Part shown: positions 1 to 11,204 of the stretch, one piece after another
Position numbering within the stretch: position 1 is the first letter of the stretch
Layout of the letters: every line of letters starts with the position of its first letter
From: Neoceratodus forsteri
Taxonomy: Eukaryota; Chordata; Ceratodontiformes; Ceratodontidae
Assembly (NCBI GenBank): GCA_016271365.2
Contig: CM057453.1
Coordinates: 502,919,001-502,983,000 of the forward strand
Direction: 5' to 3'
DNA length: 64,000 nt
Made by a program: the position numbers and the translations under genes
The notes under the pieces: model-generated
Seen by the model: the letters and a program-made list of their open reading frames with translations, nothing else
What the model was told of the DNA's origin: nothing
Database searches by the model: none

Positions 1-55
1 TAAAACCAGACTTTGGCTTTAGGAGGTCATACCCACTCTTCAGCACTGGGTAGCC

Positions 56-475
56 ATTGTGAATTGGTTGTACCACGTGGAACAATTGTTTTCTATTAAG
101 AATGGTCTTCAGACAGTCTCAGAAATCTGGCAACCATGGACACTACATGTTATGGATTATGATCCGTCTTTTGTTCTGTGGTACTTGAACTCCTAAAGCA
201 GCTTATGGACAATCACACTGGCTTTTTAGGTCATCACACCCGTTCGTTTGTGATCTGTAATGTGTTTATGGATTTTTTATATGCGCAGACATTTTGACCT
301 TGTTATTATGTTCTGGTAGCCACAGTCTTGCTGTACTTTACGTTGACTGTTGTTGTCCCCATTGCCATTCTTGTACTGTCTTCCATTGGTATATGTTAGA
401 GTATTCGATGTTGGCTCTATGTTGTTCTTTGTTGTGGATAAAATTAATAAAATTGAAGTATAAAAAAATGAGGTA
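56..475 (+). mobile_element. L1-like LINE 3' end
   Basis: An open frame at 56-196 ends in ...IVNWLYHVEQLFSIKNG then EIWQPWTLHV and a stop. The arrangement W-x-hydrophobic, then F/L, then a W-x-P box just before the stop resembles the extreme C-terminus of L1-type ORF2. About 240 bp of apparent 3' UTR follows and ends in an A-rich, AATAAAAT-containing tail near 440-470, as L1 tails do. Only the 3' end lies in the window. The family is inferred from this short stretch and could be another L1/Tx1-group LINE. Confidence 0.5.
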
Positions 476-660
476 ATGCTTAAGCTAATGATGTACTGCA
501 GTGAGAGGAAAATTTAGGATGGCGACCATCGCATAATATTGTTTGTATGATTTGTATTTAGTAATTTATTTTGTGTATTGTATATGCAGTATTGTTCAGA
601 TGAGTCCTTATCAGCTGTGGTTACAGAAACTTTAAAAATACACTTCTGTCATTTTGATAG

Positions 661-752
661 ATGATATCCAGATCCGTTTCTATGAAGAAGATGAAAATGG
701 GAGTTTTTGGGAAGGATATGGTGATTTTTCACCCACTGATGTACACAGACAG
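661..752 (+). CDS. NFKB1: NFKB1 exon, Rel-homology dimerisation domain (part 1)
   Basis: The 92-nt exon lies between acceptor ...TTTTGATAG and donor GTAAGT. Its first two bases complete a split Asp codon; then it reads [30 protein letters not shown], ending on a complete codon. This is the characteristic vertebrate p105/p50 sequence at the end of the DNA-binding/start of the IPT dimerisation domain. NFKB2 differs at several positions (its paralogue has a shorter ENG-W-QAFGDF segment). NFKB1 encodes p105, which is processed to the p50 NF-kappa-B subunit; p105 is a cytoplasmic inhibitor and p50 a nuclear transcription factor. Upstream exons are outside the window. Confidence 0.95.
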
Positions 753-852
753 GTAAGTTGTGTTGCATCAAAAACTGGTTCATAATAACTACTATATCTG
801 TGTGCCTGTAGATTGGTGGATTGCACTCGTACCTCCAGTTGTTCGTTTGCAA

Positions 853-980
853 TGTGATCTAGTGATTAGAGCATCAGCTTGGAAACCAGGAGGTTACAGG
901 TTCAGGTCCCACTAAACCTAAATACTTACTGTGTGACCCTGATCAAGTAATTTAAACTCCCAGTGCTCCAGCCCACCCAG
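853..980 (+). mobile_element. MIR/CORE-type SINE
   Basis: A tRNA-like head has an A-box-like GTGATCTAGTGATTAGAGC (from 854) and a B-box-like GGTTCAGGTCCC (from 897). It is followed by ACTTACTGTGTGACCCTGATC and AAGTAATTTAAACTCCCAG, which match the MIR core pattern (cttactagctgtgtgacc, caagtcacttaacctc). It is old and diverged and lies 100 bp downstream of the NFKB1 exon. Confidence 0.75.
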
Positions 981-1049
981 CGGCAAAAAAGGGTGGAAGC
1001 AGGAACCCACTGAAAATGAGAGGCTGCATCTCAGCTGGGCAGTCACTCA

Positions 1050-1400
1050 GTATCCCCCACTCTCAGCATGTCTTTCTGAGAGGCAGATTATTGTGCCAAA
1101 TCAACCTGATGACATTCTTTGAGGGGGGATGACCGGGGAGGTGGACGGGGTAAGGCTGTATACATAGTCTGACTGGACTTCAGCAAGGCCTTGGACACTG
1201 TGGCACACGATAAGCTTTCGGTCAAGCAGTTTGTGGCCGCTTCCCAGAAAGCTGGAAGAGTGCTAGGATACAGTAAAAGGAAGGTGACCAGCAGAGTGGG
1301 GGAAGTAAACCTAACACTTTATAAGGCTCTGGTCAGGCCTCTGGGGTCACTGCTTCAGTAGTGTGGACGCATCCTGGATCATCCTAGAGTTAGTCCATTC
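1050..1400 (+). mobile_element. Decayed CR1-like LINE reverse transcriptase fragment
   Basis: CQINLMTFFEGG (from about 1095) followed in another frame by YIV*LDFSKALDTVAHDKL (1161-1217) matches the CR1 motif CLTNLIAFFDEV...VVYLDFSKAFDTVSH, with the first catalytic Asp. About 80 bp later LYKALVRPLGSLLQ resembles CR1 LYKSLVRPHLEYCVQ from much further along the protein, so the middle of the polymerase is deleted. It has stops and frameshifts and is a dead copy. Confidence 0.7.
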
Positions 1401-2346
1401 TTGGCGTTCTGGGCTGCTGCAGTATGTTGCAAATATTTTCTGCATCGCAGTGGCTGCCACTCAGCACTTGCTGCCTTCCTAGTGCTGGGATTGAGACAGC
1501 AGTGAGAATGAGAGGGGTAATATTGGGGAGAAACAGTTGCACCTGTACTGGGTTTGAAGAGGGAGCGGAAATTTTTAAACACGAAAAACATAGCTGAGAC
1601 TAGCGGTGCTGCCCAGGGCAGCATTTCCCAGACTAAGAAAGGTTGACATTGTGTTTTACCACTGTGGCAGCCCCCGATAATCTGCGTAGGAGCTGTCTTC
1701 TACATCAGGGACGTGGTGCATGCACCTAAGCTGGCAGCAGGTTTGCACACCGCTGCAAGGGGGGGAAGGGCGGGTCACAGAGTAGAAAATGGGGAGGAAG
1801 CCACTAGCATTCTCGACTTCACGCTGTGTGCCTCCTCCCACCGAAGTATGAGTTGTTGGGGCTGGGAGGTTGATGAAGGTCCAGCGTGGGGACTGTGAGG
1901 CCAATAGTTAAGGGGATGGAGGGAGGGAGTTAACCCTCTCACAGTGCTGCTCTTCGCCCATCTGTGGATGCCATGAATTGACTGCAGTGCTGCACGCAGC
2001 ACATGGGAAACAAAACACTGAAAATACAGGTGCTGTTTAAAAGCCCCTGTTGTTATTCATATTCCAGTGATGGCATTTTCAGGTCCAGCAGTATTGGCCT
2101 TATAGCAGTAGTGTACCAGGTGCCATGGTAGATGTAAGGAGGCCCACCCCAGGTAGCTGTGTATTTTACAGGGGTGCCTGAAGCTGGCTTGGCTTAATGT
2201 AATCCTTTGGTAAAGGTCAAAATGGAAAGAAGTGTCTTTAGTATTCACAGCAGAGGTAGTATACTGCAACAAATCAACCTATTGCAACTTGGTGGGTGTT
2301 GACAGATATTCACGTTCATGTCTGGAAGTGAAAAGAAACTCCAAAT
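1401..2346. other. Intron 1 sequence, no feature recognised
   Basis: Mixed-composition intronic DNA. Short open frames exist on both strands but show no domain, codon pattern or splice structure. No repeat family is recognised. Confidence 0.5.
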
Positions 2347-2450
2347 CTTCCAGGAATCAATCTTTACTATTGATTCACACGAATGGGTTCTGAGCTGGAG
2401 GTGCTAGGATCCTACGGGAGCTAGACCTTTTTAGGAGGGCTGCCAGAGAG
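2347..2450 (+). repeat. DIRS A left inverted terminal repeat
   Basis: The sequence starting CTTCCAGGAATCAATC is the diverged reverse complement of 14865-14940. The same terminus occurs at 63332 (CTTCCAAGAATCAATCTTCA), showing A and the element at the right edge share a family. The outermost base is set only by comparison with the internal complementary region, so it is good to a few bases. Confidence 0.7.
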
Positions 2451-2738
2451 GTGAGCTGCGTGCACGTGCAGCACTGTGATATACTGGCTGGCACTGCATG
2501 GCTTACCTTGGCACCAGACCTCAACTGCCTCAGTTGCTTTTTTCCTGCCATTGAATGTGCTTCAGTGACAATGTCGCTTGCCTCCCAGGAGTCAGAACTT
2601 CACATCTATACAACAGCAGCATTCAGTTTGTTTCAATTTTTAGTGTTTAAAGTTACAGTTTGTTATTTTTGTGTCATTTAGTGATTTTACAAAAATATTT
2701 CTCTCAGTCTGTCATACCATGCCAAGTCAACAGCTGAT

Positions 2739-3050
2739 GGGCTGGCCCGTTGGTGCTGAGAGTTGAGATGCTGGATGCCACACCTTACGCCACACTAGCG
2801 ACCCGGGTTTGGAAGCGGACTTGGTCCACTGGGGGTCAGTGGGGGGGGGGGGAGGTTGAGCATCCGGAGGACTGCTGTCCTCTCCTGAGGAAGGTTGCAG
2901 GCTCACGTCACTCTCCAGTGGCCCCTGGTGGAGACCGGGGCATGGCAAGAAAAGCACCGTACATCAGGGTGGAGCAACAGAGGATGTTTGCACATTGTGC
3001 ACCAACGTAACAGTACATCTGCGCTCCAACAAAAAGTAAAAATACTGTGG
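2739..3050 (+). mobile_element. Long tRNA-SINE, copy 1 (5' part)
   Basis: The head GGCTGGCCCGTTGGTGCTGA leads through GCCACACC to a B-box-containing GCGACCCGGGTTTGGAAGCG, then a G-run, CTGCTGTCCTCTCC and GGAAGGTTGCAGG. The same order occurs at 52301-52927 (+) and in reverse complement at 47397-47909 and 62673-63242. The 3' part is not clearly recognisable and no target duplication was identified. Confidence 0.65.
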
Positions 3051-3070
3051 TCCTGGGCCCATTCCCGATC

Positions 3071-3130
3071 CTAGTCAGAGTCATGGCGCCACACAACCTC
3101 CTAGTCAGAGTCATGGCGCCACACAACCTC
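3071..3130 (+). repeat. Perfect 30-bp tandem duplication
   Basis: CTAGTCAGAGTCATGGCGCC plus ACACAACCTC occurs at 3071-3100 and again, without a mismatch, at 3101-3130. It lies just ahead of the gag-like remnant of DIRS A. Perfect identity inside an otherwise decayed element indicates a recent local duplication. Confidence 0.9.
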
Positions 3131-3139
3131 AAGTTGTTC

Positions 3140-5000
3140 TTTCCATAGGAAGGGTAAGAAATGGTACCATTCGAAGTCACCCTCTGCGAGGCCTGCTACA
3201 AGGTCATCGATGTCCCAGAGCAGAAGGACCCTCACCAGTAACTCTGGCATGACTGGGGGGCTTCTGTTTGTGGGAGGTTGAAGTCTCTAACCCAGAGTCT
3301 CTCACTGTCTATTAGTGGGGACTCCAGTGGGCAGTTCCACCACTGGGCAACTCTTATGGAGCAGTGGGTGCAGCACCTGGCTTATTTGCCTCTGCCTGCT
3401 GAACCGGTCTCTGGCACTTTGGGACTGGTGGCATTGCAGCTGCAGGTGGGACCTTCAAGCCGGGTTGAGCGTTTGGCTCTGAGAACACCCCCAGGGTCAT
3501 TGTCAGTGACTGCACTGCCAACTCCTGTTCCACTGACCATGCCCTCATTCAGTGTCACTGCAGTGGGACCAGTCATGGTATCTTTGCCAGTCACTTGAGT
3601 GCTGGCAGGATAATCAGCAGTTAGTTTAAGCCTCTCGGGGCCTTTCTTGGCATCAGCGCCACCTTTGGTGCCAGGAGTCCTCCTGATGCTTGATTCAGTT
3701 CTGGGCAAAATACCGCCTCTGACACCAGCTGCTTGCATGCTGTGGCCGGTGTCGTCAGTGTTGCCTAGGCCTTGTTCTGGATTGGGGAACTTGAGATCCA
3801 CTCCCTTACTTGATCCTCCTTCTGGGGTGGAGATGGAAGGGGATGAGTTTAACCCCCAATCTCACAGTTTCTGAATGCGGTGATGACTTCTAAAGACTGG
3901 ACTCTTCGGGCCCAGGCCATCCTCCTGTTCCTCAGGAGGATTTGTCTTTCCAGGTTTTGCTAAAAAAATATGCATTCTGTACTTGATTTTGATCCTTCAG
4001 TTATTGACCAAGGTAAATGTTTCCACCTTCAGTGGTTAAACATCTCTACCGTGCTGGTGAGTTGGGTTCCCTCCATTCCACCAGCATTCGAGACCCTATC
4101 AGATGCAGTTTGGAATAGGCCTGATTCTATTCCCTCTGCCAGTAGGCAGTTAGAAAATAACCTGCCCCTAAGGACAAGTCAGTGTATGTCTCTCAGCCTA
4201 TAGCTGATGCTGTTGTCGCAGAAAGGGTGGTGGATGCATGGAACGGCCTTCCTCAGGAAGTGGTGGATATGAATACAATGCAGGCTTCAAACAGGCATGG
4301 GATGGGCATAAGGGAGCAATACAGATGAGTATGAATAGTTAGGCCATTGACAGAGGAAAGGCCGATGGCACATTTATAAGGTAGAAAAAGAAATGGGCAG
4401 ACTGGATGGGCCTTGCAGTCCTTATCTGCCGTAAACTTCTGTGTTTCTGTTGTTCTTGCTGAGACTGACAAGGTCATTCTGCTGCAGGAGGTCAGTGCAT
4501 ATCCCATTAACAAGGAGTCATGCAAGATAGAAACTATGGGTAAGCAAGCTTTCACTGCTGCTACCCTGGGTATGGAAATTGCAAGCTACCAAGGGCATTT
4601 TTCCAATTACAAGTATGCCCTTTGGACCTTGCTTAAGTTTCTCACAGAGTCCTTACCTGACTGAAATTAAACGAAAGATACTGCAAACTGTTACTGATGG
4701 CATTGAATCTAATGGTGTTCAGCTTAAAGCAGCTGAGGATGCCTTTGCCTCTCACTCTGCTGATGTGGGCATTTGTATCAGATGGCACTCCTGGCTTTGT
4801 ACTTCCGGCTTTTCACAAGATGATCAACAGCAGGTTATAACTTTTCCCTTCAGTGGCACTTACCTGTTTGGACAGCAGGCAAAGAAGTCTCTAGAAGCCT
4901 CTTGGAAGACTAGAGTGGCTTTAAAGACTTGCAGGCCAGCTGCTGCTAATCCTCAGAGAGGGAAAGGACAAGGTTTCTTTCAGAACAGGCAGTCCTTTTG
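3140..5000 (+). pseudogene. DIRS A gag-like ORF1 remnant
   Basis: This is a broken ORF1. A low-complexity Ser/Pro/Val-rich stretch at 3278-3598 is followed by PPVPQEDLSFQVLLKKY (about 3910-3970). After a LINE insertion (4213-4452) it continues as INKESCKIETMGKQAFTAAT (about 4505), DGIESNGVQLKAAEDAF and a C-terminal KGQGFFQNRQSF ending at about 5000. These segments line up in order with ORF1 of DIRS E (DKDSRKIDAMAKKQYMAAS, DGIEASKVQFHAAVD, RGRPFHRPF). DIRS ORF1 is a gag-like nucleic-acid-binding protein. Stops and frameshifts make it non-functional. Confidence 0.65.
4213..4452 (+). mobile_element. CR1/L2-like LINE 3' fragment in DIRS A
   Basis: GRVVDAWNGLPQEVVDMNTM resembles the LINE ORF2 C-terminus ERVVNxWNSLPEEVV. 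The 3' end reads GGGCAGACTGGATGGGCC, CTTATCTGCCGTAAACTTC and TGTGTTTC, a terminal pattern I know from amphibian CR1/L2 copies. A CTGTTGT motif flanks both sides (about 4209 and 4446) and may be a short target duplication or chance. It splits the gag frame of DIRS A. Confidence 0.75.
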
Positions 5001-5149
5001 ATGAAAAGATAGAGGAGCTCAAAACAAATCTCAGGCTTTCCAACCGAAAAAAGATCCAGCCAAAAGCATAGATGCCGGAAACACCGAGTGCAACTCTCTG
5101 AAGTTCAGGCACCAGTCCTGCCTCAACTGCCCAATGCAAACCTTTCCTC

Positions 5150-6930
5150 TCCAGTAGGAGGGTGTCTGACCCAGTTTTGCTATCAGTGGGAGTCCATCAC
5201 GACAGACAAATGGGTTCTCAAGATCATCTGAGAGGGATACGTTCTGAACTCTACAGAAATCCTTTTGGATTATTTACCCAGTAGACAACCCCTAGTATCA
5301 GTCTCCATGTCAGTGCTTCTAGCACAGGAGATTGTGGGCCTTATGAGCAACAGAACAATGGAGTTAGTGCCAGAGAAATCAGGGGGCATGCACCCCATTC
5401 TTGACCTCAGCGATTTGAACAAATTTATGGATTGAGAGAAATTCAGGATCGTTTTTTCTGGGATCTCTGCTTTCCATTTTGAAATGTCAGGACTGGTTAG
5501 CCTCCCTAGATATGCAGGATGCCTACCAGCATATTCTGGTGCATTCCAGCCACCATAGACACCTCCAATTCATTGTGCTGTGTCAGCGATATCAATTCAG
5601 CGGCTTGCTGTGTGGGCTATCCTCAGCACGTCGAGTCTTTACAGGGTGCTTTGCCTTACTTGCGATGCACCTGAGAAAACCAGGACTCCCAAGTTTACCC
5701 TTGTCTGGATGATAGTTCATCCAAACAAAAGATGAAACTAGCAATGACTACAACTTCTCACTTCCTTACCTCCATGGGAGTTCTGTTGAAGCTAGAGAAG
5801 TCTAAGCTTCAGCCTTCTCAGCAACTCCTGTTCATTGGTCTCCTGGACACTACCAAGGTCTGGGCATTTCTTCCAGAGAGCAGGAGGCATGCTGTCCTTC
5901 AGATGGCATGCTACATAATCGAGCACAGATCTGTTCAGTAGCACTCCATGCAGCACTTGCCGGGTCTTATTGCCTTCTCAGTGTTCACAGTGCCCCAGCA
6001 CAGTTACACATTAGAATAACTCAGTGGATGCTCGTGCACAGTGGTCACAAGCATCCCATTCTGAAATTCACCCCAGTCTGGTGACCAAGCCCCTGATTCG
6101 GCCCCTAACATAGTGGACGGAGGGGGACAACCACATCCAGGGGTTTCCCTTCTCCAGCCTGAGTCTCACGGGACTGTCACCTCGTATGCCTTCCTAATGA
6201 TATGGGGTACTCACTTTTATGGTCTGCAAATACGGGGTATCTGGGACCCATCCAAGACTCATCTCTGCATCAATGTGTTGGAGATTCACGCTGTTTTGTA
6301 CAGTCTGAGAGCCCTAGTCAGCTGCTAAACAGTTCTCCTCCAGACAGACAACCAGTCAGTCATGTGTTACATCAACATACAAGGAGCACACTCTTATCCT
6401 CTCTGACAAGAGTGTGGAAATGGTGTCTGGAGCAGGGATCATGTTCCAAGACATTTACCTGCCAAGAGTACAAAATGCTGTGACAGATGAACTCGGCCGA
6501 ACAGAGGCCAATCCTCATGAATGGTCACTGGCTCCGGACATCATGAGATTGCTGTTCGACAAGTGGGAAACCCCAGATGTGGATCTTTTTGTGACCCCAC
6601 TCAATGCCAAACTGCCTAGATTCTGCTTCAGAAATCCAGTACATGGCTTTTTCTGTCGGGATGCATTCAGGCTGCAATGGTACAATATTTTTGTATGCAT
6701 TTCCTCCAATCCTTCTGGTGCAGAAGGTTTTGCTCAAACTGAAGGTGAAGGAGGCAAGATGATTCTAATCGCCCCCTGCTGGCCTCGACAGGTATGGTTT
6801 CCTCTGTTGAACAGACTGTCAGTCAGCACACTGAGGATTCTTCCACTCAGGATGGTCTTACTGACTCAGGGTTACCTGGTCCATCTCAGCCTGCACGCTC
6901 TTCACCTTCAGGCCTGGTTTCTGAAGAAAT
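5150..6930 (+). pseudogene. DIRS A reverse transcriptase / RNase H remnant
   Basis: Recognisable blocks in order: WVLKII (about 5210), GGMHPILDLSDLNKFMD (about 5385-5430), the first catalytic Asp motif DWLASLDMQDAYQHI (about 5492-5535), YQFSGLLCGLSSARRVFTG (about 5590-5645), then a frameshifted YxDD region (about 5690-5715). RNase H follows with INVLEIHAVLYSLRA (about 6270-6315) and LQTDNQSVMCYINIQG (about 6340-6385). The post-RNase H region reads TPDVDLFVTPLNAKLPRFC and ILIAPCWPRQVWFPLL. Several frameshifts and stops are present. Confidence 0.8.
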
Positions 6931-7224
6931 AGAAGTGAACAGGTACAACATATCATAAAGAGTCTCTGAAATACTTTTCGCTTTCTGTAAACCTTCTACC
7001 AGGAAAACGTACACAGCCAAGTGGAAAAGATTTTCTAGGGATGTGAATATGTTCATCCATACTTCTTGGCACTGTCCCTTTCCCCTTTTAAGCTGGCTTC
7101 TCCCACCCACCCAGGTGGTATAACCCTTGACTCCACCCCATGACGTCAGATCTTCCTTTCCACTGGAAGATTCAGGTTGACTAATTCGTACTCTCACATT
7201 CTGTAGGCCCTGGCTTCTCAACCT

Positions 7225-9612
7225 TTGGTTATTCTGAAAATTCGACTTAATTGTGTTAGCAATTGCGACTTTTGCTTCTCGATTATGGAATACAAGTCTT
7301 CCCCCGGATTTCGCCGATGCCTGTGCGGCCAGAAGATGTCTTGTACAGACCCGCATACCGTGTGCTTCTGCTGTCTTGGTGTCGGTCATGATACCATGAC
7401 CTGCGAGTTCTGCCTCGCTCTTCAGCCTAATATCCTTGACGACCATCTCACACGTCTTAAATTGTTCAGGCCCGGAAGATGGAACCTGCCGATGAAATCC
7501 AAGGAGGCCCAGTGGGTTGTTTCTGTGTCCGCAGGATCCGCCAAGCAGTTGGAGCACATGCAGGCCTTCGAGGAGGAAGCAGCTCACTCCATGGAATCTT
7601 CTTCTCGTGGCTTCTTCGTTCCACTCAGCTTGGGCTCCACTTTCTCGGGTTCCATCTGAGAGTTGTGCCACTCTCTCCCGACTTAGGGTGCGAGTCCTGC
7701 TGGCATGTACTCCTCTGGGTCCAGTAAGTGGGAGAGGGACCCAGGACTATCTTTGTCTCGACTAAGACGCTCTTGGGATCGGGCGAGATCTCGGTCCCAG
7801 GAGCCAGCCATTTCGACCTCGGTCAAGATTGCCTCTTCGGCCACTGGCTTCTCGGCTCTGCCATCGGGCTAGTCGACCGAAGTTTCAGACGACAAAGCTG
7901 AGATTGTTCTGGACCCGATCGACCCATTGTCAATGACTCGGTTGGCGACTCCCTCCGTCAGACTCTGGTCCTTTCCTTCTCGGCTGAGGGGACTGGCCTG
8001 GGGAAACCCACACCAGTGGTCCTGACCTCGGAAGCCTCAGTTTTTACCAGTGTCTCCCAGAGCCGGGCCAGCCTGCCTGATCTCGATCAGGTCTCGGACC
8101 CTCCTTGACCAAACAGGCCGAAGGCGCACAAGCATGCCAAAAAGAGAGGCAACGCTATCGGTCAGTCCTGCCCTCCTTTGATGAGGAGAGGTTTAAAGCG
8201 GAAACCCGTTGATGCTAAGGGAAGACCCTCGTGGGCAGCAGCTGATTTTGTCCGCATAAGGCGCACCCCCTGCCCTACTCCCAGCCATTACTTGGCACTT
8301 TCGCCTCCTGGGCCGAGCCAACTCCTCAGGAACCGATAAAGTCTGTTCCCCTGCCCGCAGAGCCAGCTAAACCCCTCCCCAGTTCGGCCTAAGCCAGTCT
8401 CCACCAATTCTGGGTGAACTGCCTCCTCAGTAGCAGCCTGGTGGGAGGGACTCCTTCTAAGGAAGCTCGGCCGACAGTGACTCCCTGACGCCTTTTGGTC
8501 AGTCTCACCCCCGACCACCCTAGGCAGGTCGAGGGTGATCTGGGCGGTCAACCGCTGTATCCAGATGCTTTGGATTCGGATGACACTGGCCTGCATTCTC
8601 ATCCACAGGATGATGAGTCGGCTGGTGATTTAATGATGGAGGAAGGTCCTTCGTCCTTTCAGGGCATTCTCAGCCTCATCTCTGAGTCCACAGGGATGCC
8701 TCTGGAACCTGTCCAGAAAAAGGAGGTGTACTCTCTCACAGATATTCTTGAGAGGGGATACCCCGACAGAAGTCTTTCCTGTGGCCGAAGCCATCATTGG
8801 CCCTGCCCTCGAACTTTGGCAGCACCCTGCCTCCTGTCCAGTTCCGTCTGCCCGGATGGCCTGCAAGTATGTGGTGCCCATGGGACCCCTAGCGGGGTTC
8901 ACAGAGCACCCTTCGGCCGAGAGACTTGCGACCGCCTGTGTGTTCAGATATACAGGCAGTTCTGCTGATACTGACAGACCTCTGGAGAAGGAGTCCAAGA
9001 AATTAGATCATTCTGCCCAGAAGGTCTATGCAGCCTCTTCCTTAGGCCTCCGTCAGGCAAGCTCTGCCATCATCATGGCACACTTCTCCTATGCCCTTTT
9101 GGGTTCTTGGACAAAGTCCTCCCACACCTCCCTGTGGACTTGCAGACCATGGTCAAACAGGTCTGGGACCAAGGCTGGGCCATTACTAAGCAGCAGCTTC
9201 AGACGGCCATGATCATTGGGGACTCGTGCCTGTTGGGTTGGCAGCCGCGGTTGCTCTCCACCGCAGGGCTTGGCTGAGGCTCTCCTCCTTCCCGGTGGAT
9301 ACCCAGCACAAGCTGGCTGATGTGCCTTTCCTGAGCACCGATCTCTTTGGCCAAGGTGTGGCCTGTCACCTTCAACGCATCGAACAGTCCAATGTCAGCT
9401 TGGATGCCATTTCTGCCCAGAGTTCTTCTGGTCCCCAGAAGCAGAAGAAGAAGCCTTTTCAGCATTCTTCCCCTGCAGCCCAGCAGCAGCCCTCCTTTCA
9501 GGGAGGTCAGCAGCAGCAGGCTCAGGCTTGGCGCCCCAACCCAAGCCCAGACCCGTAAAGGAGGTCAGGGTTCAGGCCCTGGACCCTCTTCCTCCAAGCC
9601 TGCCCAGTGACG
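7225..9612 (+). pseudogene. DIRS B gag-like ORF1 remnant
   Basis: It starts with a cysteine-rich block CLCGQKMSCTDPHTVCFCC followed by LGVGHDTMTCEFC (about 7320-7420), comparable with the CSVCG...CVYCLGFDHLNADCQIC block of DIRS E. A Ser/Pro-rich middle is frame-disrupted. The C-terminal part has LEKESKKLDHSAQKVYAASS (about 8980-9040), the family motif K-E-S-(R/K)-K-x-D, and ends in a Gln/Ser-rich tail SSKPAQ at about 9610. It is probably an RNA/DNA-binding structural protein, now broken. Confidence 0.7.
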
Positions 9613-9619
9613 GGGTAGG

Positions 9620-10792
9620 GGTTGCCACCATTCTAGATCTGCACGACTGGAATCAGTATCTCAGGCCACGCATCTTCCAGATGGCAACTCTGTCCCAGAT
9701 CATACCAGCCCTAGAGCAAAACGTGGTTCTGCTCACTGTATCACCAGGACACATTCTTTCATGTCCCAATCTGTCCCACTAGCGGTTCGTCCACTTCAGA
9801 ACAGAGGGAACACTATACGAGTTTCGAGCCATGCCATTCGGCCTGTCATTGGCCTCACGGGTCTTCACCAAATGCATTGCAGTAGTGGCAGCCCACCTCA
9901 GGCATCGGGGGGGTCAGAATATACCCCTACCTCGACGATTGGCTCTTAGCAGGTTCCACCCAGCAGGAGGTGGAGAAGTCCAGGGACCTGGCCCTCCAGA
10001 CCAGCTCCTAACTCAGCCTCCTGATCAATGAGGCCAAGTCGGAACTTGTGCCTTCTCAGGTGATGTGTTTCATTGGAGCAGAGCTCAACTCTCACCGAGC
10101 CAGAGCCCGGCTCCTGGCGGACAAGGCAGAGGTTCTCTCCTCCTTTGCCCGATCATTTCTGGTTGGGCAATTGCACCCTGCCTGGGACTTTCTGCACCTT
10201 CTGGGTTACATGGCGGCCTGCACCTCCATGGTCCATTGGGCCCAGTGGCATATGCGCCCCCTTCAATGGGAGCTGGCCGCCCAGTGGACTCAGCACCTAG
10301 ATCATTTTGACCAGCTGATCACTATGACCCAGAAGATGCAGCACACTCTCCAGTGGTGGACCATCCTAGACCAGTTGCAGGAAGGGATCCAGTTTGTCCG
10401 CCCCGAGCCAACAGTTGTCCTCACGACCGATGCCTCTCTCATGGGCTGGGGAGCCCACATGGGGGGACAACAGGGCCCACAGGTTCTGGACCCCTGAGGA
10501 GTCCCATTACCACATCAACCTGTTGGAGCTCCGGGCGATCAGACTGGTTGTGTCAGCAGTCGCTCCTCAGCTTCGGGGTCAAGTTCCGATGGACAACACC
10601 ACGACCATGTACTACTGCAACAGGCAGGGTGGCACACACTCCCGGCTGCTGTGCAGGGAAGTGCTCCGTATCTGGACACTCGTAAGCCGACTGGAGACGG
10701 ATCTCCTAGCCATCCATGTAGCAGGAGCCTCGAATCAACTGGTGGATGCTCTCAGCCACATAGGTGAGACATCCCATGAGTGGTTTCTCTAG
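9620..10792 (+). pseudogene. DIRS B reverse transcriptase / RNase H remnant
   Basis: NQYLRPRIFQM is followed almost at once by HFRTEGTLYEFRAMPFGLSL (9793-9848) and VFTKCIAVVAAHLR, so the block with the first catalytic Asp is deleted. The catalytic YPYLDDWLL is readable at about 9921-9947. A frame at 10048-10497 has FIGAELNSHRARA and RNase H VVLTTDASLMGWGAH. The next frame has INLLELRAIRLVV, MDNTTTMYYCNRQGG and LVDALSHIGETSHEWFL. The RNase H acidic residues appear retained; the polymerase is dead. Confidence 0.8.
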
Positions 10793-11204
10793 CCAGAGGT
10801 AGCACACTGCCTGTTCTCCCATTGTGGCAAACCGATGGTGGACCTGTTTGCCTCAAGGGAAAATACCAAGTTGAGGCTGTTTCATGCCCGCCCCTTCAGC
10901 AGGGCTCACTGCAAGGGGATGTCTTCTCGAAGCCATGGACCCCAGGCATCTTCTGTGCCTTCCCTCCATTTCCGTGATCCACAGGGTGCTCCTCAAGGTG
11001 GGGAAGGGACACGGCGTAGGTGATCCTGGTAGCCCCAGACTGGCCATACCAGTTCTGGTATCCAGATCTCCTCAGCCTCAGCAGCAAGCCCCCGAGGCAG
11101 CTTCCAGCATGCCCGTACCTGATCTCAGTCAGTCAGGGCAGGGTTCTCCACCCGGACCTTCAATCTCTGCACCTGACAGTCTGGTACCTGAGCGGCTAGA
11201 GTTC
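10793..11204 (+). pseudogene. DIRS B post-RNase H domain
   Basis: PMVDLFASRENTKLRLFHARP (10832-10894) corresponds to VDLFVTPLNAKLPRFC in DIRS A and DLFVSHHKSELLHFYS in F. In the DIRS literature a methyltransferase-like domain follows RNase H; whether this block is that domain cannot be decided from these remnants. Confidence 0.45.
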
